NCBI GenBank assembly: GCA_943349075.1
Contig: CALQYY010000003.1
Coordinates: 1 to 40,725 of the forward strand
Length of the DNA stretch: 40,725 nt
Reading direction: 5' to 3'
Source of the DNA: Candidatus Magasanikiibacteriota bacterium
Lineage (GTDB): Bacteria; Patescibacteriota; Patescibacteriia; Magasanikbacterales; 2-02-FULL-50-9b
Shown here: positions 16,055 to 25,912 of the stretch, in pieces
Position numbering within the stretch: the first letter of the stretch is position 1
How the letters are laid out: each line of letters begins with the position of its first letter
The notes under the pieces: model-generated
Told to the model about the DNA's origin: nothing
What the model saw: only the letters and a program-made list of their open reading frames with translations
Databases searched by the model: none
Position numbers and translations under genes: made by a program

Positions 16055-17962
16055 CTACTGGCAGACCGCGCATTCCTCGTTCGCCACATCCCTCTTCATC
16101 GTCTTCCCATCAATTCGCTCCGCCTCAATTGGCGCCGCGCTGCGCAAGTAATAGAGTGACTTCATACCAACCTGCCATGCAAGGAAATGAACATCGTTCA
16201 AATACTTACCGCTAATTGGTGTTGAGAAGAATACGTTGATCGATTGCGCCTGATCAATATATGGCTGACGATCCGCTGCCTGCTGCACAATTTCGCGCAT
16301 ATTCATTTCGTATGCAGTTCGGAACACCATCTTTTCTTCTTCGCTCAAGATATCGAGAAACTGCACACTTCCCTTTGCCGCGATAATTTCCTTCCACACT
16401 TCCGAATTGTTTGCGCCCTTTGTCTCGAGCAATTTCTCAAGTGATTTATTTTTCACCAAGAAACTTCCTGACAATGTTTTCTGCAAATATGCATTTCCTG
16501 AAATCGGCTCAACACATGGCGTTGCTTCGCCACAAATAAATGCGGTCGACGCAGTTGGCTGAATACTTGTCACGTAAGTGTTGCGACGTGTTCCCCCATC
16601 GAGCGGAAGTCCGCGCTCCTGGCCCAAACGCTCTGACGCTGCATGCGCTGCATCGCCAATCGTTTTAAACATCACCTTGTTTGTCGAGCGTGCGAGCACA
16701 CTTTCAAACGGAATCATTTTGCTCATCAAATATCCGTGATAACCCATCACACCGAGACCAATCGAGCGTTCATGCTTCACCGAATTAATTGCTTTTGTAT
16801 ATTCCTTTGTTGGCGCCATTTCGATGAACGCATCGAGATTGTTGTCCAAACATTTCACACACAAATAGGCAATCTCATTTACCTGCTCCTTCCACTCGTC
16901 CCAGCGTTCGAGATTCAAATTTCCGAGACAGCAAACTGCGGTGCGCTCTTCATTCGTCGGCAACACAATTTCCGTACACAAATTGCTCTGACGAACAAAA
17001 AGTCCCAAATCTTTGTGATGCTGTGGAACCGCGCGATTAACGGTGTCGATGTATACGATATATGGTTCACCTGTTTCTGCACGAAGTGTCAAAATCTTGC
17101 GCCAGATATCGAGCGCTGGAAGTGTTTTAGCAATCGTCTTGTAGTGCGGATCGATCAAATTAAAATCTGCCTGCGCCTCAACCGCTTTCATGAATTCATC
17201 CGTCACCACAACGCCGTGATTCAAATTCATGCACTTGCGATCTGGATCGCCGCCGGTTGGTTTGCGCATCTCCAAAAATTCTTCAATATCTGGATGATCA
17301 ACGCGCAAGTATGCCGCAGCAGCGCCACGACGAATTCCGTTGCGCGAAACTGCGATCGTTTCTGAGTCCATGATTTTCAAAAATGGAAGCACACCACTTG
17401 AGCGAAGTCCTGATGACTGAAGCGGCGCATTCTGTCCGCGAAGCTGTGACCAATCTGTTCCAATACCACCACCGTTTTTTGCAAGAAATGCATTCTCGCG
17501 ATAAATATCAAAAATACCTTCGAGTGTATCTGGAACGGTGTTGAGAAAACATGAGATCGGCAAACCCTTGCGCGTACCAATATTCATGAGCACCGGTGTT
17601 GCAGGAATAAACCACATCTTACTCATCACGTCGTAGATTTTCTGTGCGAGTTCGCGATCGCCGCGTGACATTCCTGTTGCAACTCGCGCGAGAAAAGTCT
17701 GAGGGTCTTCGCAGATTTCATTATTTGCGTCGCGCAAAAAATAACGATCACGCATATTTTCGAGGCCGAAATATGAGTGGAGCGCGTTATTTTCCGGGTG
17801 GAGCTGAATTGATTTCTGAACTTCAATATCAGCATTGTAGTGTGGACAATCCCAACTATTTTTGCCCGCGGTTTTGCTCAAAATTTCCTCGAGCAATAAA
17901 TCGCGGGCGCTTGCAAGATCGTTGTTTGAGAGCGCGTCAATGACGGATGAGTATAAGAGCAT
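16055..17962 (-). CDS. nrdA: Ribonucleoside-diphosphate reductase, large (alpha) subunit
   Basis: NGGGIGTDWSQLRG, NLNLERWDEW, C-terminal redox CAVC; immediately downstream of nrdB. Confidence 0.95.
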   Translation of the reverse strand: MLLYSSVIDALSNNDLASARDLLLEEILSKTAGKNSWDCPHYNADIEVQKSIQLHPENNALHSYFGLENMRDRYFLRDANNEICEDPQTFLARVATGMSRGDRELAQKIYDVMSKMWFIPATPVLMNIGTRKGLPISCFLNTVPDTLEGIFDIYRENAFLAKNGGGIGTDWSQLRGQNAPLQSSGLRSSGVLPFLKIMDSETIAVSRNGIRRGAAAAYLRVDHPDIEEFLEMRKPTGGDPDRKCMNLNHGVVVTDEFMKAVEAQADFNLIDPHYKTIAKTLPALDIWRKILTLRAETGEPYIVYIDTVNRAVPQHHKDLGLFVRQSNLCTEIVLPTNEERTAVCCLGNLNLERWDEWKEQVNEIAYLCVKCLDNNLDAFIEMAPTKEYTKAINSVKHERSIGLGVMGYHGYLMSKMIPFESVLARSTNKVMFKTIGDAAHAASERLGQERGLPLDGGTRRNTYVTSIQPTASTAFICGEATPCVEPISGNAYLQKTLSGSFLVKNKSLEKLLETKGANNSEVWKEIIAAKGSVQFLDILSEEEKMVFRTAYEMNMREIVQQAADRQPYIDQAQSINVFFSTPISGKYLNDVHFLAWQVGMKSLYYLRSAAPIEAERIDGKTMKRDVANEECAVCQ

Positions 17963-17995
17963 AGTATTTTTATAAATGAATGAGCCGCGATCGCT

Positions 17996-18958
17996 TTACC
18001 AATCTGACACAACTGTTCCCTTCGAATATTCTGTTGCACGATTTTCGAAGAAGTTTGCGTGTTCTTTTGCGTTCACCATAACATCGAGCCATGGGAGCGG
18101 ATTTTGCACGTGGTACATCATGTCCAAACCAAGTTCACCGAGTTTGCGATCCGCGGTATAGCGCACGTACTCCTTAACTTGCTGCGCGGTGAGCCCTGGA
18201 ACCGGACCCATCGAGAAACATGCATCAACGAACGCATCCTCGAGTGCGACCATGTCGCGACACGCGGTGTAAAGTTTTTCGCGGAACGCATCGGTCCAGA
18301 GCTGTTTGTTCTCCGAAATAAAATCTCGGAACAACTGACAGACGCCGCGACTATGCAGCGTTTCATCGCGAATACTCCATGTCACGATTTGACCAACGCC
18401 GCGAAGTTTTCCAAGGCGTGGAAAGTTCATCAAAATCGCAAACGACGCAAACAAACTCACGCCTTCCACAAATCCACCAAACACCGCGAGATTAATCGCG
18501 AGATTTTCTGGCGACTCTGTATCAAACGTCTGCAAATAATTATATTTGCCGCGCATTGATTCGTATTCGAGAAACGCTGAGTATTCCTGCTCTGGAAGTC
18601 CGAGCGAATCATTCAAATATGAGTATGCCCACACATGGACACTTTCCATTGCAGCAAACGACGAAAGCATCATCTTGATTTCTGGCTTTGGAAAACATGG
18701 AATGAGGCGCGTGTTGTAATTGTTGTTCACCTCAATATCGGCTTGCGTGAAAAAACGAAGAATCTGAATAATCAAATTCGCTTCTGGCGGCGTTAAGTTG
18801 AAACGATAATCAATAATATCGTTTTCCATTGGAACTTCCGTTGGAAGCCAATGCGCTTGGTTCTGTTTTTTGAAAAATTCAAAATACTCTGGGTACTCAA
18901 ATGGTCGATACACGTTGCGTGGGGTCAAAAGTGCGCACGAATTTTGGAGGGAGCTCAT
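17996..18958 (-). CDS. nrdB: Ribonucleoside-diphosphate reductase, small (beta) subunit
   Basis: Di-iron and radical region: FFTQAD, AAMESVHVWAYSYL (E, H, Y retained). Confidence 0.95.
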   Translation of the reverse strand: MSSLQNSCALLTPRNVYRPFEYPEYFEFFKKQNQAHWLPTEVPMENDIIDYRFNLTPPEANLIIQILRFFTQADIEVNNNYNTRLIPCFPKPEIKMMLSSFAAMESVHVWAYSYLNDSLGLPEQEYSAFLEYESMRGKYNYLQTFDTESPENLAINLAVFGGFVEGVSLFASFAILMNFPRLGKLRGVGQIVTWSIRDETLHSRGVCQLFRDFISENKQLWTDAFREKLYTACRDMVALEDAFVDACFSMGPVPGLTAQQVKEYVRYTADRKLGELGLDMMYHVQNPLPWLDVMVNAKEHANFFENRATEYSKGTVVSDW

Positions 18959-19033
18959 ATCGGAGGGAAAATTACCTCATGGAGAGGGAGGCCATCAGTA
19001 TACCTTGTTTAAAATTTTTGGAAAGATACATAA

Positions 19034-19049
19034 ACACAACATCTTGTGT
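19034..19049. promoter_or_regulatory. NrdR-box-like site 1
   Basis: ACACAACATCTTGTGT, 16-bp near-palindrome resembling the NrdR box. Confidence 0.65.
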
Positions 19050-19056
19050 TGATAAC

Positions 19057-19065
19057 TTATTCACA
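19057..19065 (+). promoter_or_regulatory. DnaA box
   Basis: TTATTCACA, matches TTATNCACA. Confidence 0.5.
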
Positions 19066-19080
19066 GCACAAGATGTTGCG
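19065..19080. promoter_or_regulatory. NrdR-box-like site 2
   Basis: AGCACAAGATGTTGCG, 31 bp from site 1. Confidence 0.6.
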
Positions 19081-19166
19081 TTTTGTAAAAAAAGTGGTAT
19101 AGCTTTTGATAGCCCCTACACCTTCTGAACCTTTTGTGATAAACTAGCCACAAAATCATTATTCCT

Positions 19167-20048
19167 ATGCATGTAGTTATTATCGGTGCCGGACGTATCG
19201 GACAGGCATTTAAACATTTGTGCGAGGCGCGCGCGGAATCTGTATCGCTTTTTGATGCAGACACAACCAAAGTTCCCGACCAGCGACCACTTGCGGAAAT
19301 AATTCCACCAGCGGATGTGATTTTTTTGTGCATCCAATCGTTCGCAATTCGCGAAGTTCTCGCAGAACTCAAACCGCTTTTAAAACGAGCGGCGCTTGTT
19401 GTCTCGCTCGCCAAAGGAATCGAGCGTAACACCTTTAAAACATTGGACATTGTTATTCCAGAATGCCTCGCACCCGAGCAGCCATGGGGTCTGATTATTG
19501 GCCCAATGCTTGCTGAGGAAATTTTACAAAACCAGGGTTCAGCAGGTGTATTCGCGGGATCAAACCCTGAAGAATGCACAATCCTCTCGTCACTTATTGA
19601 TCCACACAACCTCAGTCTCGAATGTTCGACTGATATACACGGCGTCGCGCTTGCAGGTGTTCTGAAAAACATCTACGCACTTTCGCTCGGCATTGCTGAT
19701 GGCATCGGCTGGGGCGCGAACCGCAAAGGCTGGCTCATCACCCGCGCGATTCGCGAGATGCGCGACATTATCGAAATTCTCGGCGGCGATCCAAATACCG
19801 CTGACGGCCCTGCAGGACTCGGCGATCTAATCGCAACCGGCTCAAGCCCACACTCACGCAATCGCGCAACAGGCGAGCAGATCGTAACAACCGGACAAAT
19901 GAATCCGCTCAGCGAGGGTTACATTTCCCTATCGTCTTTGAAACACCTTCTCGGTGAGCGCACATCTGAATTTAAAATTCTCTCAACCTTAATCGAAATC
20001 ATTGAACACAAACAGGATGCAAGAACAGTCTACAAACAACTCGTATGA
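19167..20048 (+). CDS. gpsA: NAD(P)H-dependent glycerol-3-phosphate dehydrogenase
   Basis: GAGRIGQAF, SLAKGIE, GVLKNIYALSLGIADGIGWGANRKGWLITRAIREM, GPAGLGDLIATGSSPHSRNR. Confidence 0.88.
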   Translation: MHVVIIGAGRIGQAFKHLCEARAESVSLFDADTTKVPDQRPLAEIIPPADVIFLCIQSFAIREVLAELKPLLKRAALVVSLAKGIERNTFKTLDIVIPECLAPEQPWGLIIGPMLAEEILQNQGSAGVFAGSNPEECTILSSLIDPHNLSLECSTDIHGVALAGVLKNIYALSLGIADGIGWGANRKGWLITRAIREMRDIIEILGGDPNTADGPAGLGDLIATGSSPHSRNRATGEQIVTTGQMNPLSEGYISLSSLKHLLGERTSEFKILSTLIEIIEHKQDARTVYKQLV

Positions 20049-21073
20049 AGATTCTTGCGATAGAAACATCGTGCGATGATACCGCCATAGCTGTAATGCA
20101 GGCTCGTGGCACCAGCATCAAAACGCTCGCCCAAGTTACTGCATCACAAATCCCAATCCACCGCCGCTACGGAGGTGTTGTTCCTGAAGTTGCAGCGCGC
20201 GCGCATGCAGAAACAATCATTCCAACCATCAAAGAGGTGTTTGCGCAACTCGGCCTCGACCCTGACCGCGCAATGAAAAAACCACCGATCGATGCAATCG
20301 CTGTTACGAGCGGGCCAGGCCTTGTTACCAGTTTATGGGTCGGTGTCACAACCGCAAAACTTCTCGCGCGCGAATGGGACGTGCCAGTTTTTGGCGTCAA
20401 TCATATGGTTGGCCACATCTACTCCTCGCTCGTCAACCAAAAACTTCCAGAGTTTCCAATGCTCGCACTCATTGTTTCTGGCGGCCACACCGAAATTGTA
20501 TGGATGAAAAATCCAACATCGTGGAAAAAAATTGGATCAACGCGCGACGATGCAGCCGGCGAAGCGTTCGATAAATTTGGAAAAGTTCTCGGGTTTTCAT
20601 ATCCAGGTGGCCCTGAAATTTCAAGGCGCGCAGAAAAAGGAAACGCAACCGCGATCCAGTTCCCTCGCCCCATGATTAACGACGGCACATACGACTTTAG
20701 TTTTTCGGGACTCAAAACATCAGGGCGCATGTGGGCCGAAGCGCAAAAAAAGTTAACACCAAAATTAATTGCCGACGGATGCGCTTCGTATCAAGCAGCG
20801 ATTGTTGATGTGATCATCACAAAAACCGTTCGCGCAATTGAGCAGTACAAACCAAAAACCGTTGTGCTTGGCGGCGGTGTTTCGGCAAACGACGCACTTC
20901 GAAACGGATTACTCGCTCGCACAAAACACATCAAAGGTGTTAAAATTCATATACCGGAAAAACAGTACACAACTGACAACGCCGCGATGATCGGCGCTGC
21001 CGCATACTTCACAAAAAATAAATTTAAATCATCGTGGCGCTCGCTTGCAGCGAACCCTGCGTTTGAAATATAA
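20045..21073 (+). CDS. tsaD: tRNA N6-adenosine threonylcarbamoyltransferase
   Basis: IETSCDDTAIAV, NHMVGHIYS, GGGVSANDALR; overlaps gpsA stop by 4 bp. Confidence 0.97.
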   Translation: MKILAIETSCDDTAIAVMQARGTSIKTLAQVTASQIPIHRRYGGVVPEVAARAHAETIIPTIKEVFAQLGLDPDRAMKKPPIDAIAVTSGPGLVTSLWVGVTTAKLLAREWDVPVFGVNHMVGHIYSSLVNQKLPEFPMLALIVSGGHTEIVWMKNPTSWKKIGSTRDDAAGEAFDKFGKVLGFSYPGGPEISRRAEKGNATAIQFPRPMINDGTYDFSFSGLKTSGRMWAEAQKKLTPKLIADGCASYQAAIVDVIITKTVRAIEQYKPKTVVLGGGVSANDALRNGLLARTKHIKGVKIHIPEKQYTTDNAAMIGAAAYFTKNKFKSSWRSLAANPAFEI

Positions 21074-21078
21074 ACTAT

Positions 21079-21909
21079 ATGGTAGAGCTTTCAAAAATCG
21101 ACGACAATTTCACAGATGCGTGGATGAAGTACGAGTCAAAGGCGGGTTATTATGCGTTATTTATACTTGTGACCGGCCTTATTTTGTTTGGTTTAGTTTT
21201 ATTGCTTATTGGGCTCTTTGGTGCAGCATCATACCCCGCACTCACTTACTTTTATGATTATTTTAGCCGCACAGGCGGTGAAATATCTGGTGATCTAAAT
21301 ATATTTTATATTGTTTGGATTGCATGTGCATTCGGACTGTTCATTGTAGCCAGCAATATTCTTGGGGCGTGGCAAACAGCTGCACTATGGATCGCATACT
21401 CAACACCAGAAAAATTAAAATTTTCTCAAATTTTTAAACAAGCAATTCCACTTACACCACGATACTTCGGACTTGGGCTATTAAAAGGTTTAATTATTTT
21501 TGCTGGCTATACGCTTTTCATTGTCCCTGGAATTTTGTTCAGTGGATGGTTTGCATTCAGCGAAATTGCTGCACAAAAAAAATCTATTATCGAATCTCTC
21601 AAATATAGCCGCTCACTTGTTACCAACCGTTGGTGGTCCATCGTACTCCGCTTAGTTCTCGGCTTAATTATTGCGATGGTAATTCCGCAAATAGTTCAGT
21701 CAGTGGTAATGAGCCTCTTCACAGCAGAAAACAGCGCATTCGACCTAATAACGCTAATTGGAATTCTTATGGCGGTTTCAATTTCTATTTTCCAAGCATT
21801 CTTTTTAGCGCAGTGGTACGGCATCTTCAAGTACGCAATCTATCTTGATGCACAAAAATCATTGGGAGCTACTCCGTCTGAATTGCCTGTTGCCCCACAA
21901 GCAATGTAA
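21079..21909 (+). CDS. Multi-pass membrane protein, unknown function
   Basis: Several hydrophobic TM segments; tail overlaps dnaE convergently. Confidence 0.8.
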   Translation: MVELSKIDDNFTDAWMKYESKAGYYALFILVTGLILFGLVLLLIGLFGAASYPALTYFYDYFSRTGGEISGDLNIFYIVWIACAFGLFIVASNILGAWQTAALWIAYSTPEKLKFSQIFKQAIPLTPRYFGLGLLKGLIIFAGYTLFIVPGILFSGWFAFSEIAAQKKSIIESLKYSRSLVTNRWWSIVLRLVLGLIIAMVIPQIVQSVVMSLFTAENSAFDLITLIGILMAVSISIFQAFFLAQWYGIFKYAIYLDAQKSLGATPSELPVAPQAM

Positions 21910-24900
21910 TTCGCTGCTGAAAATCAGCGCTCCAATCAACTGCGAAATCGGTCTCAATTATTCTTTTTTGACCATCGGCGGTTGTAATGGCGAGAAAAAT
22001 CTTCATGTCGCCACGACTTCCTGCGAGAAGGTTTTTTAACTTCTCTTTATTTTCTGTCGTCATCGATGGCTCAATTTCAATCGTCGTTGATCTGATAATT
22101 GTCATCGGCTCAGGTGATGACGAAGCATTCGATGATTGCTCTGCGGGAGCACCGTATCCCCCGCCCGGATTATTCGGATCGCGCTTCACAAATCTTTTTT
22201 TGTTTTTTGCCAAACCAAACATTTCAATAATTTTCGTCTTCATCTCACCCACATTTTCTGGCGTCAAAATTTCCGCATGCTCGACAAAAATCTTATTGTC
22301 TCCCTGCTCGCTCGAACGTCGTCCGATAATTGCAGCAACCGTTCCAACAACCCAAACCGCTTCTGTTTTTTCAAATGATTTTGGAAAAATCATAATTTCA
22401 GCAGTTCCCGACAAATCCTCAACTTTTGCATTCATCATCGCATCATGATTTTTTGTCCACTTCTTTTTCGCCTCTGCAACAATACAAACAAGAAGAATCA
22501 TTCCGCCCGCAGGCTCCGCTTCGATATTCACAATTTCCGTATAATTGTTCGAGAAAATAACTGCGTAATCTGCACACGGATGCGACGAAATATACAAACC
22601 AATCAGCTCTTTTTCCCATTTTAGTTTTTCAGGAAGATCAGCGTCTGGCGCTGGTTGCAATTTAAGCGTTGCAGCGGGAGCGCCCATGAGCCCGAGCAGC
22701 GACCCTTGATTACTGTCGCTCGCAGTTAAATGTTCACGCGCAAAAACAAGCATGCGCTCAACGTTCGCGAGGAGCATTCCACGATCACCCCAATCATCCA
22801 TCGCACCACATTTGATCAAACTCTCAATTGATTTTTTATTCAAATCTTTGTCGCGAACGCGTTCAAGAAAATTCGCGAGCGACTCAAATGGCCCGCGCGC
22901 TTTTCGCTCGGCGATGATAACTTCGGTAATGTGCGCGCCAACGTTTTTAATTGCCGACAAACCAAACCGAATATCCTCACGCCCTGTCGGTCCTTTAATC
23001 ACGGCAAACTTCTCAAAACTTTCATTCACATGTGGTGGTAAAACCTTAATCCCCATGCGCTCACACTCGTGCGTAACTTCGGCCATCTTTTCGATATCAT
23101 CACTTTCAGCCGAAAGCACCGACGTCATGTATGCCGCAGGATAATTCGCTTTCAAGTATGCAGTATTATAAGCAACCACCGCGTATGACGCCGCATGAGC
23201 TTTATTAAAACCGTACGCCGCAAACGGCTCAATCAAATGCCAAAGCACCTCAACTTTTTCCTGCGACATGCCGCGCTCAACCGCACCGGTAAAAAACTTT
23301 TCTTTTTGACGTGCCATTTCCTCTGGAATTTTCTTACCCATCGCCTTACGAAACTTATCCGCCTCTTCCCAGTTATAGCCCGCAATCTTAATCGCAGTCA
23401 GCAAAACGTCATCTTGATACGTCAAAATACCGAGCGATTGATCAAGAACATCTTTCAAGCGTTCATCAATATAGGTAACGAGCGACGGATTATGTTTTCG
23501 GCGAATGTACTCCGGAATCGAATCCATCGGACCCGGACGAAAAAGCGCCACCATCGCCATAATATCGAAGATGGTCGTTGGTCGAAGTTCCTTCACATAG
23601 CGCGTCATTCCCGCACCCGCAAGCTGAAACACACCAACTGTTTCACCGCGCGCCAGCATGGCATAAGTTTTCTTGTCGTCCCATGGAATTTTTTGCAGAT
23701 CAATATGCGCTCCATACAACTCGCCAATGAGCTTCACCGCATTTCCCAAAATTGATAAGTTACGAATTCCAAGAAAATCCATTTTCAAAACACCTGCTTT
23801 TTCAACTGCGTGCATTTCGTATTGCGTTGTCAAAAGTGTTCCACCAATTTCGTACTGAACCGGAGAAAATTCTGTAAGCGGTTCTGGCGAAATAACCACA
23901 CCCGCTGCGTGAATTGATGTGTGACGTGCATTTCCCTCAATCTTGCGCGCAATGTTTAAAAGTCGCTGAACATCTGGCTGCTCATCAAAAACTTTTTTCA
24001 AATCAGGAGATTCTTCAAGTGCCTTATTGATGGTCATCGGAGCTCCTTGCGCACCAAATGGAATTAATTTTGCAACGCGATCGCAAAAGCCATACGAAAA
24101 TCCGAGCGCACGACCCGCATCACGCACACTCGCGCGCGCAGCCATTGTTCCAAATGTAATGATTTGCGCCACACGCTCTTTTCCGTATTTTTTCGTCACG
24201 TACGCAATCACTTCTTCACGACGATCATCGGCAAAATCGCCGTCAACATCGGGAGGACTTGGACGAAACGGATTCAAAAAACGCTCAAACGGCAATTTAA
24301 AATACATCGGATTCACCGAAACGATTCCAATCGAATACGAAACAAGCGAGCCCGCAGCAGATCCACGAGTCGTTGTCACGATTCCATTTGCGCGCGCCCA
24401 CAAAATATAATCTGCCACAGCCAAAAAGTATGGCGCATACCCTTTTGTTTTGATAATCCCAAGTTCATATTCGATGCGCTCGCGGTTAACCTCGGAAACT
24501 TCGCCGAGCAACTTCTGAAGACCTTCAAACGCGTGCTCGCGAAGCACATCGTCATACGTTTTGTCATCCGGTTTTTCAATCGGAGGAAAGTGCCACACAT
24601 CAAGCTTGATTTCAATATTTACACGATCCGCAATTTTCACCGTATTCTCAAGCGCTTCCGGCAAGTGGCGCCAACGCGACTGAATCTGCTCAACTGTCGA
24701 CATCGAACGATCAATATCAACGAGTGACGCATTTCGGTGATCATGAACCGTTTTTCCAGCACCGATACATTCCGAAATTTCACACGCTTCCGCATCATCC
24801 GGAACAAGATAGTGAACATCGCGTGTCACCACGAGCGGTATTCCAGTTAATTTTCCAATTTCCTGCAACCCTTCATTAATCAAAAACTGACCGTCCAAAT

Positions 24901-25432
24901 CCGGATGATCTTGGAGTTCCAAATAAAAATTTTCGGCGCCGAGCATTTCTCGAAACTCCTCTGCAACTTTTTGCGCCTTTACTTTGTCGCCACTCAAAAT
25001 CAACTGTGAAATTTCACCCTGTTTGCAACCCGACAAAACAATAAGCCCCGCTCCAAGCTCGCGCAGCAATGTTTTATCAGCGCGCGGGAGTCCTTCATAA
25101 AAACCCTCGAGAGCTGCGCGCGAGACCAGTTTCATCAAATTTTTGTAGCCTTCGTAATGCTCTGCAATTACCGTTAGGTGGTATGGTTTTGGTTGATCGA
25201 ACGATTGATCCGCGCGATCTGGAACCATGTACAACTCACAACCAATAATCGGCTTAATCCCCGCCTTCAAACATTTTTCATAAAATTCAATCGCCCCATA
25301 GAGTGCGCCATTGTCGGTGAGCGCAACCGCGGTCATCCCTTGACGCTTCACCTCAGCGATAAGATCGCTAATTTGAGGCACTGCCTTAAGTAACGAATAG
25401 TGGGTATGGCAGTGGAGGTGAACAAAAGACAT
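21869..25432 (-). CDS. dnaE: DNA polymerase III alpha subunit
   Basis: PHP N-terminus VHLHCHTHYSLL; DVDGDFADDRREEVIAYV, GTMAARASVRDAGRALG, FRPGPMDSIPEYIRRK. Confidence 0.97.
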   Translation of the reverse strand: MSFVHLHCHTHYSLLKAVPQISDLIAEVKRQGMTAVALTDNGALYGAIEFYEKCLKAGIKPIIGCELYMVPDRADQSFDQPKPYHLTVIAEHYEGYKNLMKLVSRAALEGFYEGLPRADKTLLRELGAGLIVLSGCKQGEISQLILSGDKVKAQKVAEEFREMLGAENFYLELQDHPDLDGQFLINEGLQEIGKLTGIPLVVTRDVHYLVPDDAEACEISECIGAGKTVHDHRNASLVDIDRSMSTVEQIQSRWRHLPEALENTVKIADRVNIEIKLDVWHFPPIEKPDDKTYDDVLREHAFEGLQKLLGEVSEVNRERIEYELGIIKTKGYAPYFLAVADYILWARANGIVTTTRGSAAGSLVSYSIGIVSVNPMYFKLPFERFLNPFRPSPPDVDGDFADDRREEVIAYVTKKYGKERVAQIITFGTMAARASVRDAGRALGFSYGFCDRVAKLIPFGAQGAPMTINKALEESPDLKKVFDEQPDVQRLLNIARKIEGNARHTSIHAAGVVISPEPLTEFSPVQYEIGGTLLTTQYEMHAVEKAGVLKMDFLGIRNLSILGNAVKLIGELYGAHIDLQKIPWDDKKTYAMLARGETVGVFQLAGAGMTRYVKELRPTTIFDIMAMVALFRPGPMDSIPEYIRRKHNPSLVTYIDERLKDVLDQSLGILTYQDDVLLTAIKIAGYNWEEADKFRKAMGKKIPEEMARQKEKFFTGAVERGMSQEKVEVLWHLIEPFAAYGFNKAHAASYAVVAYNTAYLKANYPAAYMTSVLSAESDDIEKMAEVTHECERMGIKVLPPHVNESFEKFAVIKGPTGREDIRFGLSAIKNVGAHITEVIIAERKARGPFESLANFLERVRDKDLNKKSIESLIKCGAMDDWGDRGMLLANVERMLVFAREHLTASDSNQGSLLGLMGAPAATLKLQPAPDADLPEKLKWEKELIGLYISSHPCADYAVIFSNNYTEIVNIEAEPAGGMILLVCIVAEAKKKWTKNHDAMMNAKVEDLSGTAEIMIFPKSFEKTEAVWVVGTVAAIIGRRSSEQGDNKIFVEHAEILTPENVGEMKTKIIEMFGLAKNKKRFVKRDPNNPGGGYGAPAEQSSNASSSPEPMTIIRSTTIEIEPSMTTENKEKLKNLLAGSRGDMKIFLAITTADGQKRIIETDFAVDWSADFQQRITLLVGQQAIQTE

Positions 25433-25441
25433 ATTTCAAAA

Positions 25442-25467
25442 GTACTTGGGATTTTACTCCCAAGTAC
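25442..25467 (-). promoter_or_regulatory. Terminator/attenuator-like hairpin just upstream of dnaE ATG
   Basis: GTACTTGGGA-GTAAAA-TCCCAAGTAC then TTTTGAAAT-ATG on the minus strand. Confidence 0.6.
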
Positions 25468-25500
25468 CTAACTTTTCAAGTGAAAAGAATGGATGCTCAA

Positions 25501-25854
25501 TTAGCGTGACAAATGCTTGATTGCTTTAGTTGCTTTCTTTTTTGCAACGCGGAGACCTTCTTTGCCTGCTGATTCAATTTCATCGCCGAGTGGACCCATC
25601 ACTTTTCCTGTCATCATCTTGAGGCCATCCATGACGAAACCGACACCAGCTCCAACGAGCTCCAACTTATCGCGGATATATCCAACCGATTCGTTAAGCT
25701 CGTGTAGACGTTCCTGAACTTCAGAAACGATCTGGTTTGCGTGTCGTAAAATTTGTGTTGCGTAGTAGAGCAGCCATGAGATGAATAATGCCACCCACAA
25801 AACTGAGAACGCAATTACTATGTTTAAAATGTCTTTGCTGTCGTTAATGAACAT
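25501..25854 (-). CDS. Small single-TM protein, DUF948-like
   Basis: One N-terminal TM followed by a charged helical region; family assignment tentative. Confidence 0.65.
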   Translation of the reverse strand: MFINDSKDILNIVIAFSVLWVALFISWLLYYATQILRHANQIVSEVQERLHELNESVGYIRDKLELVGAGVGFVMDGLKMMTGKVMGPLGDEIESAGKEGLRVAKKKATKAIKHLSR

Positions 25855-25912
25855 ATTAATGAGCTAGAGAACTATGCAAGAATTATAGCACGAAAGTTAT
25901 CAACAACAAAAC

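Noticed and set aside
16643-17365. 240-aa ORF antisense to nrdA
   Set aside because: Lies wholly within a confident nrdA gene; low-complexity, unconvincing sequence
23195-24727. Long plus-strand ORFs antisense to dnaE
   Set aside because: Shadow ORFs of dnaE; no recognisable domain or start signals
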